Shown here in pieces: positions 1-5,971 of a stretch of 8,498 bases of DNA; position 1 is the first letter of the stretch; each line of letters begins with the position of its first letter. The DNA is taken from assembly GCA_033791585.1 (NCBI GenBank), contig JASJGK010000180.1, positions 1 through 8,498 of the forward strand, read 5' to 3'. The translations under genes and the position numbers were made by a program. Under the pieces are notes generated by a model, which was not told the origin of the DNA, searched no databases, and saw only the letters and a program-made list of their open reading frames with translations. This DNA is from JASJGK01 sp033791585. GTDB lineage: Bacteria > SAR324 > XYD2-FULL-50-16.

Positions 1-2
1 CT

Positions 3-296
3 GAGTGCCTTTTTGTTTGGCAAGTTGCTATATCCCCGGAGTTCAGAGGGAAGAGGCTAGCTAACCAAATGCTTGATTGGCTACTTAAACAAGAAGCCTG
101 CCTACAGGTCACTAGCGTCGAAACTACCATCTCTCCCTCTAACAAATCTTCAGGCCAACTTTTTTCTCGCTTTGCCGAGACGTGGGGGGCAAGTATTAAA
201 ATGGGTAGTTTTCTTGCTGCCGCCGCCTTTGAGGACAAAAACCACGAAGCAGAAAATCTCTATCACATCTCCCCAATCAAAAGGAAAATATCATGA
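3..296 (+). CDS. ectA: L-2,4-diaminobutyrate N-acetyltransferase, C-terminal part
   Basis: This is the last 97 residues of EctA, the GNAT-fold enzyme that acetylates diaminobutyrate with acetyl-CoA in the second step of ectoine synthesis. The frame is open from the window edge, so the 5' end is missing (the family is usually about 160-190 aa). Visible marks are LFVWQVAISPEFRGKRLA (the acetyl-CoA-binding strand-loop-helix), then ETTISPSNKSS and the closing HEAENLYHISP, all characteristic of EctA. The acetyl-CoA loop reads RGKRLA where a glycine is more usual before LA. The stop overlaps the ectB start by ATGA, so it is the first gene seen of an ectABCD operon. The in-frame ATG at 69 is internal, because conserved EctA sequence precedes it. 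Recognition is by motif memory, not alignment. Confidence 0.9.
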   Translation, partial: ECLFVWQVAISPEFRGKRLANQMLDWLLKQEACLQVTSVETTISPSNKSSGQLFSRFAETWGASIKMGSFLAAAAFEDKNHEAENLYHISPIKRKIS

Positions 297-1570
297 GAAC
301 CATTGAAAACTATGAATCACAGGTTCGCAGTTATGTGCGTTCCTTTCCCACCGTTTTTGAAACAGCCAAAGACTCTTCACTCACAGATGAGCAAGGTCAG
401 GTCTTCATCGACTTCTTTGCTGGAGCAGGAACCTTAAACTATGGCCATAATAACGCAGCGGTTTCCGAGGCTTTAATCAAGTATTTACAAAAAGATGGTA
501 TTGTTCACGGATTGGACATGGCAACAACAGCTAAAAGTAATTTCTTACGCCGTTTTAATGAGGTCGTACTTAGCCCCCGTAACCTTGAGTATAAGGTCCA
601 GTTCACAGGTCCCACAGGCACCAATAGTGTCGAAACCGCTTTAAAACTTGCAAGAATGGTGAAGAAACGGAGCAATGTGATTGCCTTTACCAACGGGTTT
701 CACGGCTTAACTATGGGTTCCTTAGCTGTAACAGGTAACGATTTTTATCGTGATGAATCCTATGGAGTAAGGGTAAATGTCGACCATATGCCCTTTGAAG
801 GCTATTTGGGCTATGATGTAAAGACCCTAGAAATTTTGCGTAAATTTATTGAAGATGGCTCTAGCGGTGTGGATTTGCCTGCAGCGATCATTACCGAAAC
901 CATTCAAGCCGAAGGTGGTATTAACATAGCCAGTAAGGAATGGTTGCAAGGCTTAGAGAAAATTTGTCGTGAATTTGATATCCTCCTAATTATAGATGAC
1001 ATCCAAGTAGGCAATGGCCGTACTGGTGATTTCTTTAGCTTCGAAGAGGCAGGTATTACCCCCGATATGGTATGCCTATCTAAATCAATAGGGGGGGGGC
1101 TGCCCTTAGCCCTTCTCTTAATGCGCCCTGAACTTGACCAGTGGAAGCCAGGGGAGCATACAGGTACTTTTAGAGGTAATAATTTGGCTTTCGTGGCTGC
1201 CGAAGTGCTGCTTAGCTACTGGGAAAATGAAGACTTTGCAAGGGCGATCAAAAACAAGTCGCAGATTATTCGAGAAGCCTTAGAAAAGATTGTCGAAAAA
1301 TACCCTGAGTTGGAAATGTCTATTCGTGGCCGTGGCATGATTTTCGGTTTGGAATGCCCCCAGAAGGGCGTTGCTTCTGATATTTCAAGCAATGCTTTTG
1401 GTGAAGGATTGATCATAGAAACCTGTGGGAGCGAAGGTCAAGTGGTCAAGTTTTTGCCACCACTGACCATTTCAGAGGCTGACCTAAATACTGGAATGCA
1501 AAAGCTGGGTTCAGCAGTGGAGAAAATTATAACACAGCGCCAGCAGATTGAAACGGGAGTTGAAGCATGA
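293..1570 (+). CDS. ectB: Diaminobutyrate--2-oxoglutarate transaminase
   Basis: EctB is the PLP-dependent class III aminotransferase that makes L-2,4-diaminobutyrate from aspartate semialdehyde and glutamate, the first committed step of ectoine synthesis. The 425-aa length is normal for the family. Visible are the N-terminal ESxVRSYxRSFP-type start, the phosphate-binding GPTGTNSVETALKLAR (about 106-121), FHGLTMGSL (136-144), the cofactor-ring aspartate in IIDDIQVGNGRTG (233-245), the Schiff-base lysine K264 in CLSKSI, and GEHTGTFRGNN (287-297). The start at 293 has AGGA seven bases upstream and overlaps the ectA stop. The codons for the glycines just after the PLP lysine form an uninterrupted run of nine G (1091-1099), a slippage-prone tract in an otherwise intact gene. 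Function is very secure. Confidence 0.97.
   Translation: MRTIENYESQVRSYVRSFPTVFETAKDSSLTDEQGQVFIDFFAGAGTLNYGHNNAAVSEALIKYLQKDGIVHGLDMATTAKSNFLRRFNEVVLSPRNLEYKVQFTGPTGTNSVETALKLARMVKKRSNVIAFTNGFHGLTMGSLAVTGNDFYRDESYGVRVNVDHMPFEGYLGYDVKTLEILRKFIEDGSSGVDLPAAIITETIQAEGGINIASKEWLQGLEKICREFDILLIIDDIQVGNGRTGDFFSFEEAGITPDMVCLSKSIGGGLPLALLLMRPELDQWKPGEHTGTFRGNNLAFVAAEVLLSYWENEDFARAIKNKSQIIREALEKIVEKYPELEMSIRGRGMIFGLECPQKGVASDISSNAFGEGLIIETCGSEGQVVKFLPPLTISEADLNTGMQKLGSAVEKIITQRQQIETGVEA
1091..1099. repeat. Homopolymeric G9 tract inside ectB
   Basis: Nine consecutive G encode three glycines next to the PLP lysine of EctB. No other G or C homopolymer of this length occurs in the window. Loss or gain of one G would truncate EctB shortly after its catalytic lysine. 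Such tracts can slip in vivo, and are also common sites of sequencing error. Here the frame is intact. Confidence 0.9.
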
Positions 1571-1962
1571 TTGTCCGTACCCTAGAAGAATCAAAGGGGA
1601 GCCACCGAGAGGTGGAAGCTCCCAACGGAAACTGGGTCAGCCGCCGTTTAATTCTCAAAGAAGATAAAATGGGGTTTTCTTTACACGATACCATAATTCG
1701 AGCAGGTACTGAGACTTTTATCTGGTACAAGCATCATCTTGAAGCCGTTTATTGTATTTCTGGAAAAGGAGAAATTGCAGAGATTGAAACAGGAATTCTC
1801 CATCCTATTGAAGAAGGTACCGTCTATGCCTTGGATGGTCATGAGAGCCATAAATTAAGAGCCTTTGTAGATATGCGCATGGTCTGCATTTTTACTCCGC
1901 CTCTAACGGGAAAAGAAGTACATACTAAAGAGGGGTTCTATCCCCTAGAAGTTGAAAAATGA
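1567..1962 (+). CDS. ectC: L-ectoine synthase (cupin)
   Basis: EctC closes the ring of N-gamma-acetyl-diaminobutyrate by loss of water to give ectoine. It is a small iron-dependent cupin, here 131 aa, the usual size. The sequence opens with MIVRTLEE and carries GTETFIWYKHHLEAVYCISG (47-66), the most diagnostic EctC stretch, followed by YALDGHESHKLRA (87-99) and FTPPLTGKEVH (109-119). The metal ligands known for the family map to E59, Y87 and H95, all present. The start has GGGAG seven bases upstream and overlaps the ectB stop by ATGA. The closing EGFYPLEVEK departs little from family norm. It is co-transcribed with ectA, ectB and ectD judging from the overlaps. Confidence 0.97.
   Translation: MIVRTLEESKGSHREVEAPNGNWVSRRLILKEDKMGFSLHDTIIRAGTETFIWYKHHLEAVYCISGKGEIAEIETGILHPIEEGTVYALDGHESHKLRAFVDMRMVCIFTPPLTGKEVHTKEGFYPLEVEK
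1931..1946 (+). promoter_or_regulatory. Small hairpin ahead of the ectD start
   Basis: AGGGG and CCCCT form a 5-bp stem around the loop TTCTAT at the end of ectC, ending 12 bases before the ectD ATG and just before its weak AGAAG ribosome site. It could modulate coupled translation of ectD relative to ectC. This is inference from position only. Confidence 0.3.
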
Positions 1963-2843
1963 GCCGAGTTGATGAGTACCCCTCACGTAATGGCGGAGAG
2001 GAACGTATACTTACCCGTAAAGACCCTGTTGTTTGGACAGATGGCAGGAGGCTAGGGAGTTACAGTCTCAGTCATGATCAATTGGAAACCTATGAGAAAA
2101 ACGGTTTCATTAAATTCGATGGATTGTTAAAGGATTTGGTTGAACCCTTACGCGAAGAGTTTGAGCGATTGAGTCAGGAATTAGAGGGGCGCCCAGAACA
2201 CATCGCTGAACCAAATCGGCCCGGTGAAGCACGCAGTCTTTTTGCGGTTCATAGGAGCAGCCCTATAGCTGACAAGCTTTCACGAGACCCACGGGTACTT
2301 GACATCGTAAAACAATTTTTGGGCGAAGATGTCTACTTACACCAAAGTAGGATCAACATAAAACCTGCTCTCACAGGCAAAAGTTTCCCTTGGCACTCGG
2401 ACTTTGAAACTTGGCATGTGGAAGATGGTGTGCCTAGATTACGAATCTTGTCAGCGTGGATTATGTTGACTGAAAATAATCCCCTCAATGGCCCGCTATA
2501 CGTAATTCCTGGAAGCCACAAGAACTATTTGAGTTGTGTAGGAGAAACACCAGAAAACCACTTTGACCAGTCTTTAAAGCAACAGAAATACGGCACCCCA
2601 AGCGGGGAGGGCCTCCTTTCGCTTGCCCCTAATCGAGAAATAAATATGGTAACTGGGCCACCAGGCACTTTAGTATTTCATGATGGCAACCTAATGCACG
2701 GGTCCCCTGACAATATTTCTCTAGATTCAAGGACAAATCTTTTTTTAGTCTACAACTCTATGGAAAACCAAGCAGAGGAACCCTTTGGGGGGCAACCGCC
2801 TCGCCCAAGTTTTCTACGAACCTCAGACCCAAAACCTCTTTAA
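1959..2843 (+). CDS. ectD: Ectoine 5-hydroxylase (Fe(II)/2-oxoglutarate dioxygenase)
   Basis: EctD hydroxylates ectoine to 5-hydroxyectoine using O2 and 2-oxoglutarate. The 294-aa length fits the family. The signature FPWHSDFETWHVEDGVPRLR (143-162) holds the first iron ligands H146 and D148. The third ligand is H247 in NLMHGSP, and R258 is placed to bind the 2-oxoglutarate carboxylate. NGPLYVIPGSH (177-187), CVGETPENH (193-201) and LVYNSMEN (263-270) are further EctD marks. FHDGN (240-244) replaces the more common FFDCN, suggesting a divergent but intact enzyme. The start overlaps the ectC stop by ATGA and has only a weak AGAAG ribosome site, so translation probably depends on coupling to ectC. 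It is the last gene of the operon; no clear strong terminator follows. Confidence 0.96.
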   Translation: MSRVDEYPSRNGGEERILTRKDPVVWTDGRRLGSYSLSHDQLETYEKNGFIKFDGLLKDLVEPLREEFERLSQELEGRPEHIAEPNRPGEARSLFAVHRSSPIADKLSRDPRVLDIVKQFLGEDVYLHQSRINIKPALTGKSFPWHSDFETWHVEDGVPRLRILSAWIMLTENNPLNGPLYVIPGSHKNYLSCVGETPENHFDQSLKQQKYGTPSGEGLLSLAPNREINMVTGPPGTLVFHDGNLMHGSPDNISLDSRTNLFLVYNSMENQAEEPFGGQPPRPSFLRTSDPKPL

Positions 2844-3267
2844 CAAGTTCCTTTAGCCTATTGGGCCAAATCAAAGGGGTAGGCTTAGAGAATCTAAAAC
2901 AAAAGGGTACTAGTTGGACTGCCTAGATTATGGATTACTGTGTGTATTTAGAAAGTCGGAGAACAGTAAAAAGCCCAATGAAATAGTTTTTTAATTGCAT
3001 CAGGTGTTTAGCGGGTATGATATGCCCATCTTATTGAAATAACAGAAGAATCATGATAAGATCAGGAAGCGAACAAATTTTAAAACAAAATTCGCCTTAA
3101 TCCTTATTTTATAGGCGTCTATAAATTCTAGTATCTTTAACTTTTTACCAAAATGAATAACTAAAATTTATTCTAGTTTCACTACCAAGTTGTCAAAGAG
3201 TTTTTATTTCATCTGGAGTATCAGACTCCAACTGATTGGAAATGCCTTTGGAGGTCTCTTGGTATTA
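2844..3267. other. AT-rich intergenic stretch after the ectoine operon
   Basis: No convincing gene is seen here on either strand. A 6-bp stem AGCCTA/TAGGCT (2855-2860 with 2880-2885, loop of 19) follows ectD but has no T-run, so an intrinsic terminator is not supported. Other short inverted repeats are ATCTTAT/ATAAGAT (3028-3034 with 3056-3062) and GGAGT/ACTCC near 3214-3228. The part next to 3268, read on the minus strand in frame with the integrase remnant, continues past two stop codons with peptide-like sequence (ISNQLESDTPDEIKTL), so some of it may be decayed recombinase gene. Confidence 0.5.
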
Positions 3268-3465
3268 TTATCCTAAAGTAGCAGAGGCTGCGGTTGGAGT
3301 GATTGAATATAGTAACAGTGCATCTTTTTTGGCTTGATGTAAAATCGCAGTTTTGAGAGATAGGATTATGGTTCGTTTGAACAAGATTGGGCGCAGGTCT
3401 AAGGGGATTACTACTCGGAAATAGTAGTAGGATGATCTTTTCTTTTTGATGATGTAGGTTCCCAT
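3268..3465 (-). pseudogene. Remnant of a tyrosine recombinase/integrase N-terminus
   Basis: This 65-codon frame resembles the extreme N-terminus of phage-type site-specific integrases of the group that opens with a small beta-sheet arm-binding module: MGTYIIKKKRSSYYYFRVVIP, then LDLRPILFKRTIILSLKT (about 22-39) and HQAKKDALLL (43-52). The pattern 'Y-x-RRR-x-P-x-DLRP-x-L...I..SL.T....A...A' is what suggests the family. The core-binding and catalytic domains (R..HxxR..Y) are absent: two stop codons follow directly, and intact integrases run to 350-450 aa. No good ribosome site precedes it. I read it as a truncated, non-functional gene left from an integration event; a chance reading frame is the alternative. 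Confidence 0.6.
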
Positions 3466-3493
3466 AGTAGATTGTTATGGGAAGTGGGAGGGT

Positions 3494-3522
3494 TATACAG
3501 ATGAAATATATTCACTTATAAT
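3494..3522 (+). promoter_or_regulatory. Sigma70-type promoter for the ATL gene
   Basis: A perfect -10 box TATAAT lies at 3517-3522, and TATACA at 3494-3499 matches four of six bases of the -35 consensus, with a 17-bp spacer. Transcription would start near 3529, ahead of both possible starts of the alkyltransferase-like gene. Confidence 0.6.
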
Positions 3523-3542
3523 ATCTAACATCTTATTTATAA

Positions 3543-3914
3543 ATGTCCTTTTTAAATTTTAGTAGGTTAAATGGTATGTCTAAAAATGATTGGCACAATA
3601 ATGCCTTACAATTAATTCGTAAAATACCCTCTGGTTTTTTGGTTAGTTATGGGGTTTTAAATGAGGCTCTAGTAGTCTGTTATGGCTACGGGCCTGGTGC
3701 ACGCCAAGTTGCTAGATTTAGAAAAAAACTATACGGAGAGTTAGGTCATGAAACTGACATCCCCCTTCATAGCATAGCTAAGAAAGATGATGAATCCTTA
3801 GCTGATTCAGAAGAAACCAGAGAAAAAAATACTAAGAAAAGGGAGGCAGAAGGTTTTTTTAAAAATCCAAAATGGATGAAATCAACTGATTTTAAAAACC
3901 TAAACTCTATTTAG
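3543..3914 (+). CDS. Alkyltransferase-like protein (ATL, MGMT fold, no acceptor cysteine)
   Basis: ATL proteins bind O6-alkylguanine in DNA by flipping it out and hand it to nucleotide excision repair; they share the DNA-binding domain of methylguanine methyltransferase but cannot accept the alkyl group. Seen here: ALQLIRKIPSGFLVSYG (21-37) matches the family 'I..IP.G.V.TYG' with the base-flipping tyrosine Y36; ARQVARF (53-59) holds the arginine finger R54; and IPLHSIAKKD (73-82) sits where active MGMT has PCHRV. The cysteine is leucine and the motif arginine is serine, so methyl transfer is not expected. EAEGFF (101-106) matches the C-terminal 'L..EGV'. The likelier start is ATG at 3576 (112 aa), with AGTAGG nine bases upstream, which puts the tyrosine at residue 25. 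The substrate is not deducible; a link with 7-deazaguanine DNA next door is speculation. Confidence 0.75.
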   Translation: MSFLNFSRLNGMSKNDWHNNALQLIRKIPSGFLVSYGVLNEALVVCYGYGPGARQVARFRKKLYGELGHETDIPLHSIAKKDDESLADSEETREKNTKKREAEGFFKNPKWMKSTDFKNLNSI

Positions 3915-3932
3915 CACCAAGAAAAACTAAGT

Positions 3933-3956
3933 CAACTCTAGTGTGAGTTGGATTTT
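3933..3956 (+). terminator. Weak intrinsic terminator after the ATL gene
   Basis: CAACTC (3933-3938), loop TAGTGT and GAGTTG (3945-3950) form a 6-bp perfect stem followed by GATTTT, 19 bases after the ATL stop codon. The stem is short and the T-run is four bases, so efficiency is doubtful, but position and direction fit. Confidence 0.5.
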
Positions 3957-4239
3957 AAAATCCTCAGAATGAAAAAGGGCTAATTATTTGTGTCAAATAA
4001 CTCCGATCATATTCAAATCTGCTTTTCACAGAAAACAAAACGAAAAGTGTGCCGATCAAATGCCCCACCAAAGTAGCACACCTCTCCAACCCAAAATTAG
4101 GACTTAAAATTTATAATAAAAAAGGTAAGTAAAATCAACTAAGAAGAGGAAAATCTTTGGAGGGAAAACAGGGACAAAAACACCTAAAATCGGTGAATTC
4201 TCTAAAACAGTAAGTGTTTGATTTTATTCAGGAAGTGAA

Positions 4240-4264
4240 TGGTGGCGAGACCAGGAATCGAACC
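4240..4264 (-). other. tRNA 3'-end fragment, probable att site
   Basis: On the minus strand the 25 bases from GGTTCGATTCC to GCCACCA reproduce the end of a tRNA gene: T-loop TTCGATT (4256-4262), T-stem 3' strand CCTGG (4251-4255), acceptor 3' strand TCTCGCC (4244-4250), discriminator A and encoded CCA (4240-4242). Homology stops inside the T-stem: the 5' strand reads GGCGG where CCAGG would be needed, and no matching 5' acceptor GGCGAGA, D-arm or anticodon arm lies upstream. Tyrosine recombinases commonly integrate at tRNA 3' ends and duplicate exactly this part, so this is most simply one end (attL or attR) of an island whose intact tRNA lies elsewhere. The amino acid type cannot be told. 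Confidence 0.75.
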
Positions 4265-4342
4265 GCCAGCATGCTGCTCAGTTTTTGAGGGCAGCAGAGC
4301 CTTGATTTTATTGCAAACCATCTTTTCTCTTCCAAGTTAATG

Positions 4343-4419
4343 TGACTTTTTTCTACTTTAAGTCATTGTTTTTAAACTCCATTATACATAAGTCACAGTC
4401 TAAGTCAAGATTTTGACTT
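4343..4419. repeat. Cluster of AAGTCA/TGACTT hexamers
   Basis: TGACTT occurs at 4343-4348 and 4414-4419 and AAGTCA at 4360-4365, 4390-4395 and 4402-4407, five copies in 77 bases. The last two form AAGTCAA-GATT-TTGACTT, a 7-bp inverted repeat at 4402-4419. This may be arm-type recombinase sites or an operator array; AT-rich chance is possible. Confidence 0.4.
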
Positions 4420-4449
4420 TCGCCTGTCCCCACTGGAAAACTCTCCAAC

Positions 4450-4476
4450 GTGGGTTCGAGAAAAACTCGAACCCAC
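4450..4476. repeat. Perfect 11-bp inverted repeat with T-arm-like core
   Basis: GTGGGTTCGAG (4450-4460), a five-A loop and CTCGAACCCAC (4466-4476) form a perfect hairpin. Each arm carries GGTTCGA, the core of a tRNA T-arm. No T-run follows on either strand, so it is not a terminator. It lies about 40 bases upstream of the dpdA promoter and 190 from the tRNA fragment. Confidence 0.8.
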
Positions 4477-4492
4477 CTGCCCTTAGGGGTGC

Positions 4493-4541
4493 TAGACAAA
4501 CATAAAAAATGCGCTAAAATAAATGTAATCTTTCCAGCGCA
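4493..4541 (+). promoter_or_regulatory. dpdA promoter with flanking inverted repeat
   Basis: TAGACA (4493-4498, five of six -35 bases) and TAAAAT (4515-4520) are spaced by 16 bp. An inverted repeat TGCGCT (4510-4515) and AGCGCA (4536-4541) starts at the -10 box and covers the expected transcription start, as an operator would. It lies 42 to 90 bases ahead of the dpdA ATG. Confidence 0.5.
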
Positions 4542-4582
4542 GACTGCCCGTGAAAAACCAACACTATTTATAAGGTCGACTT

Positions 4583-5971
4583 ATGATAGCAGAAAATTGT
4601 GGAGCAACAAGCTTTGGCTTTGACCAAATGCACTCCCTAAACCTGACGAACATAAATAAGAAGAATAAGAATGAAGAAGAAGAATGCCTCTTCGCTGAGA
4701 ACTGGTTTGAATTAATTTTTTACCCAGACACATTTGAAGATTTTGACTTTTACAACATTCCGTCAGGGGTAACGCCTGAGAAGTTTGATGGATTATATGC
4801 GGTTATCCAGTGGAAGAAGTCGAAAGACCAAAAAGTACTTGAACTCGATGATGGATCTTTACGTATTATTGGCAGGTGGCGCAGAGTTACGATAACTAAG
4901 CACCCTGAAAAATTTAGAGGCCAAGTAGTCAGCCTAAATATTTTTCAAGCGGATAACTTTTTTAAAGAATCAATTCCACATGCGCTAGCATCTTATGCTT
5001 ACCTCAAGGACCAAGGACCCGTGAATAATAAGAACGGTTTTCTGTTCCAAACAATAGACAGTGCAGTTTTTCAGGAAAAATACCGTGGCTTCAAAATTGT
5101 GACCAAGGAGTTAGCAGCTTACTTCCGTGAAAACGGAAATGAGGGGTTTACTAGAGATAAGATTCCGAGCACCGAAGAATATCAACAGCCTGCAAAATTT
5201 GTTGCACTAGCCAAAATCCAAAAAGTAGACACAGATTTACTGAAACTGGAGTTGGAGGGTAAGAATTTTACACTGATAAATGTGATTCAGGGGCTGAACC
5301 ATGTTCAACAGATGATCTGGTGGCAGGTCGTGCGAGACCCAGAATTAAAGCATGTTGCTCTGGGCTCTGGAGCAAAATCGCTCCTCTCTAGCATGCCTAT
5401 GATTGGCCACTTGATCTTCGTAGAAAGGATAGAACGCATTCATTTTTTTGGCATCAACAAGCAGTCCCTGATTCCACTTTTTGCGTTAATTTCAAAGTAT
5501 GTGAAAGTAACCGTAGATGGATCGCAAGCCGTTGGTCACGCCTTTAAGAGAAATATATTTTGGACATTGACACCCGAAGGCGAATTGATTGAATCCTCTG
5601 TAGCACGCCGTTTTTCAGAAAAAGTGCCTAACGGCCTACCAGGAAAATTAAATTGCAATTGTAGAGCCTGCCAGCTCGTAGGACAAACGGAGTTTTACAA
5701 GATGCCCAAAGCTTATTCAGGCCCTTTGTTGCTGATCCACAATATTGCGGTTCAAAATGCTCAGTTTGCAAAATGGAACCAGCTGGTCATAGAGGAACCC
5801 TACAAAGCAAAGGCGCAATACGCAGATGTTTTTGAGGGTGAATTGACAACAAAAAGCCTCTCCAAGAGAGGTAAATTGAGGAAGAATTTTGAATTAGTCC
5901 AAAACTATCTGCACTGCGCTTACTACTACGGTCTTAACGAAGCCAATAGACGCTTTAGTCACCTTTTTTAG
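4583..5971 (+). CDS. dpdA: DpdA-like DNA tRNA-guanine transglycosylase paralogue
   Basis: DpdA exchanges guanine in DNA for preQ0 (7-cyano-7-deazaguanine) by the double-displacement chemistry of tRNA-guanine transglycosylases. This 462-aa protein shows the TGT barrel from about residue 130 to 405: TIDSAVFQ (157-164) at the place of VDSGGFQ, with D159 as likely acid/base; RDKIP (191-195) at the place of DECTP; LINVIQG (231-237) like FGIVQG; VDGSQAVGHAF (311-321), with D312 as likely nucleophile; and the zinc site C358-x-C360-x2-C363-x22-H386, followed by NIA as in TGTs. About 130 N-terminal residues with no TGT likeness (tryptophan/phenylalanine-rich, KKNKNEEEE near 27-34) precede the barrel. 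AAGG lies seven bases before the ATG. The gene converges on dpdB, overlapping by 17 bp. The modified base and partner are inferred from family and neighbours; a role in tRNA is less likely given ParB and helicase neighbours. Confidence 0.82.
   Translation: MIAENCGATSFGFDQMHSLNLTNINKKNKNEEEECLFAENWFELIFYPDTFEDFDFYNIPSGVTPEKFDGLYAVIQWKKSKDQKVLELDDGSLRIIGRWRRVTITKHPEKFRGQVVSLNIFQADNFFKESIPHALASYAYLKDQGPVNNKNGFLFQTIDSAVFQEKYRGFKIVTKELAAYFRENGNEGFTRDKIPSTEEYQQPAKFVALAKIQKVDTDLLKLELEGKNFTLINVIQGLNHVQQMIWWQVVRDPELKHVALGSGAKSLLSSMPMIGHLIFVERIERIHFFGINKQSLIPLFALISKYVKVTVDGSQAVGHAFKRNIFWTLTPEGELIESSVARRFSEKVPNGLPGKLNCNCRACQLVGQTEFYKMPKAYSGPLLLIHNIAVQNAQFAKWNQLVIEEPYKAKAQYADVFEGELTTKSLSKRGKLRKNFELVQNYLHCAYYYGLNEANRRFSHLF

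Larger units (their letters stand above)
3915..4582. other. Non-coding junction region ahead of dpdA
   Basis: No protein gene is visible in these 668 bases. The stretch holds, in order: the ATL terminator; an inverted repeat GTGTGC/GCACAC (near 4047-4052 and 4076-4081); the tRNA 3'-end fragment at 4240-4264; a bulged hairpin directly beside it (TGCTGCTCA against TGA-GG-GCAGCA, about 4272-4297); five AAGTCA/TGACTT hexamers at 4343-4419; an 11-bp perfect palindromic hairpin at 4450-4476; and the dpdA promoter. The density of inverted repeats around a broken tRNA suggests an integration boundary. Confidence 0.6.

Noticed and set aside
73..306. Open frame overlapping the ectA end
   Set aside because: The neighbouring frame from position 3 carries conserved EctA sequence; this one is its shadow.
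2855..2885. Stem AGCCTA/TAGGCT as ectD terminator
   Set aside because: The stem is only 6 bp, the loop is 19 bases, and no T-run follows.
4240..4320. Complete tRNA gene on the minus strand
   Set aside because: No 5' acceptor strand pairs with TCTCGCC, the T-stem is broken, and no anticodon arm can be folded; only the 3' end is present.
4583..5971. Ordinary tRNA queuosine TGT (tgt)
   Set aside because: The catalytic box, zinc spacing and long N-terminal extension differ from bacterial TGT, and the neighbours are ParB and helicase genes, not queA/yajC/secD.
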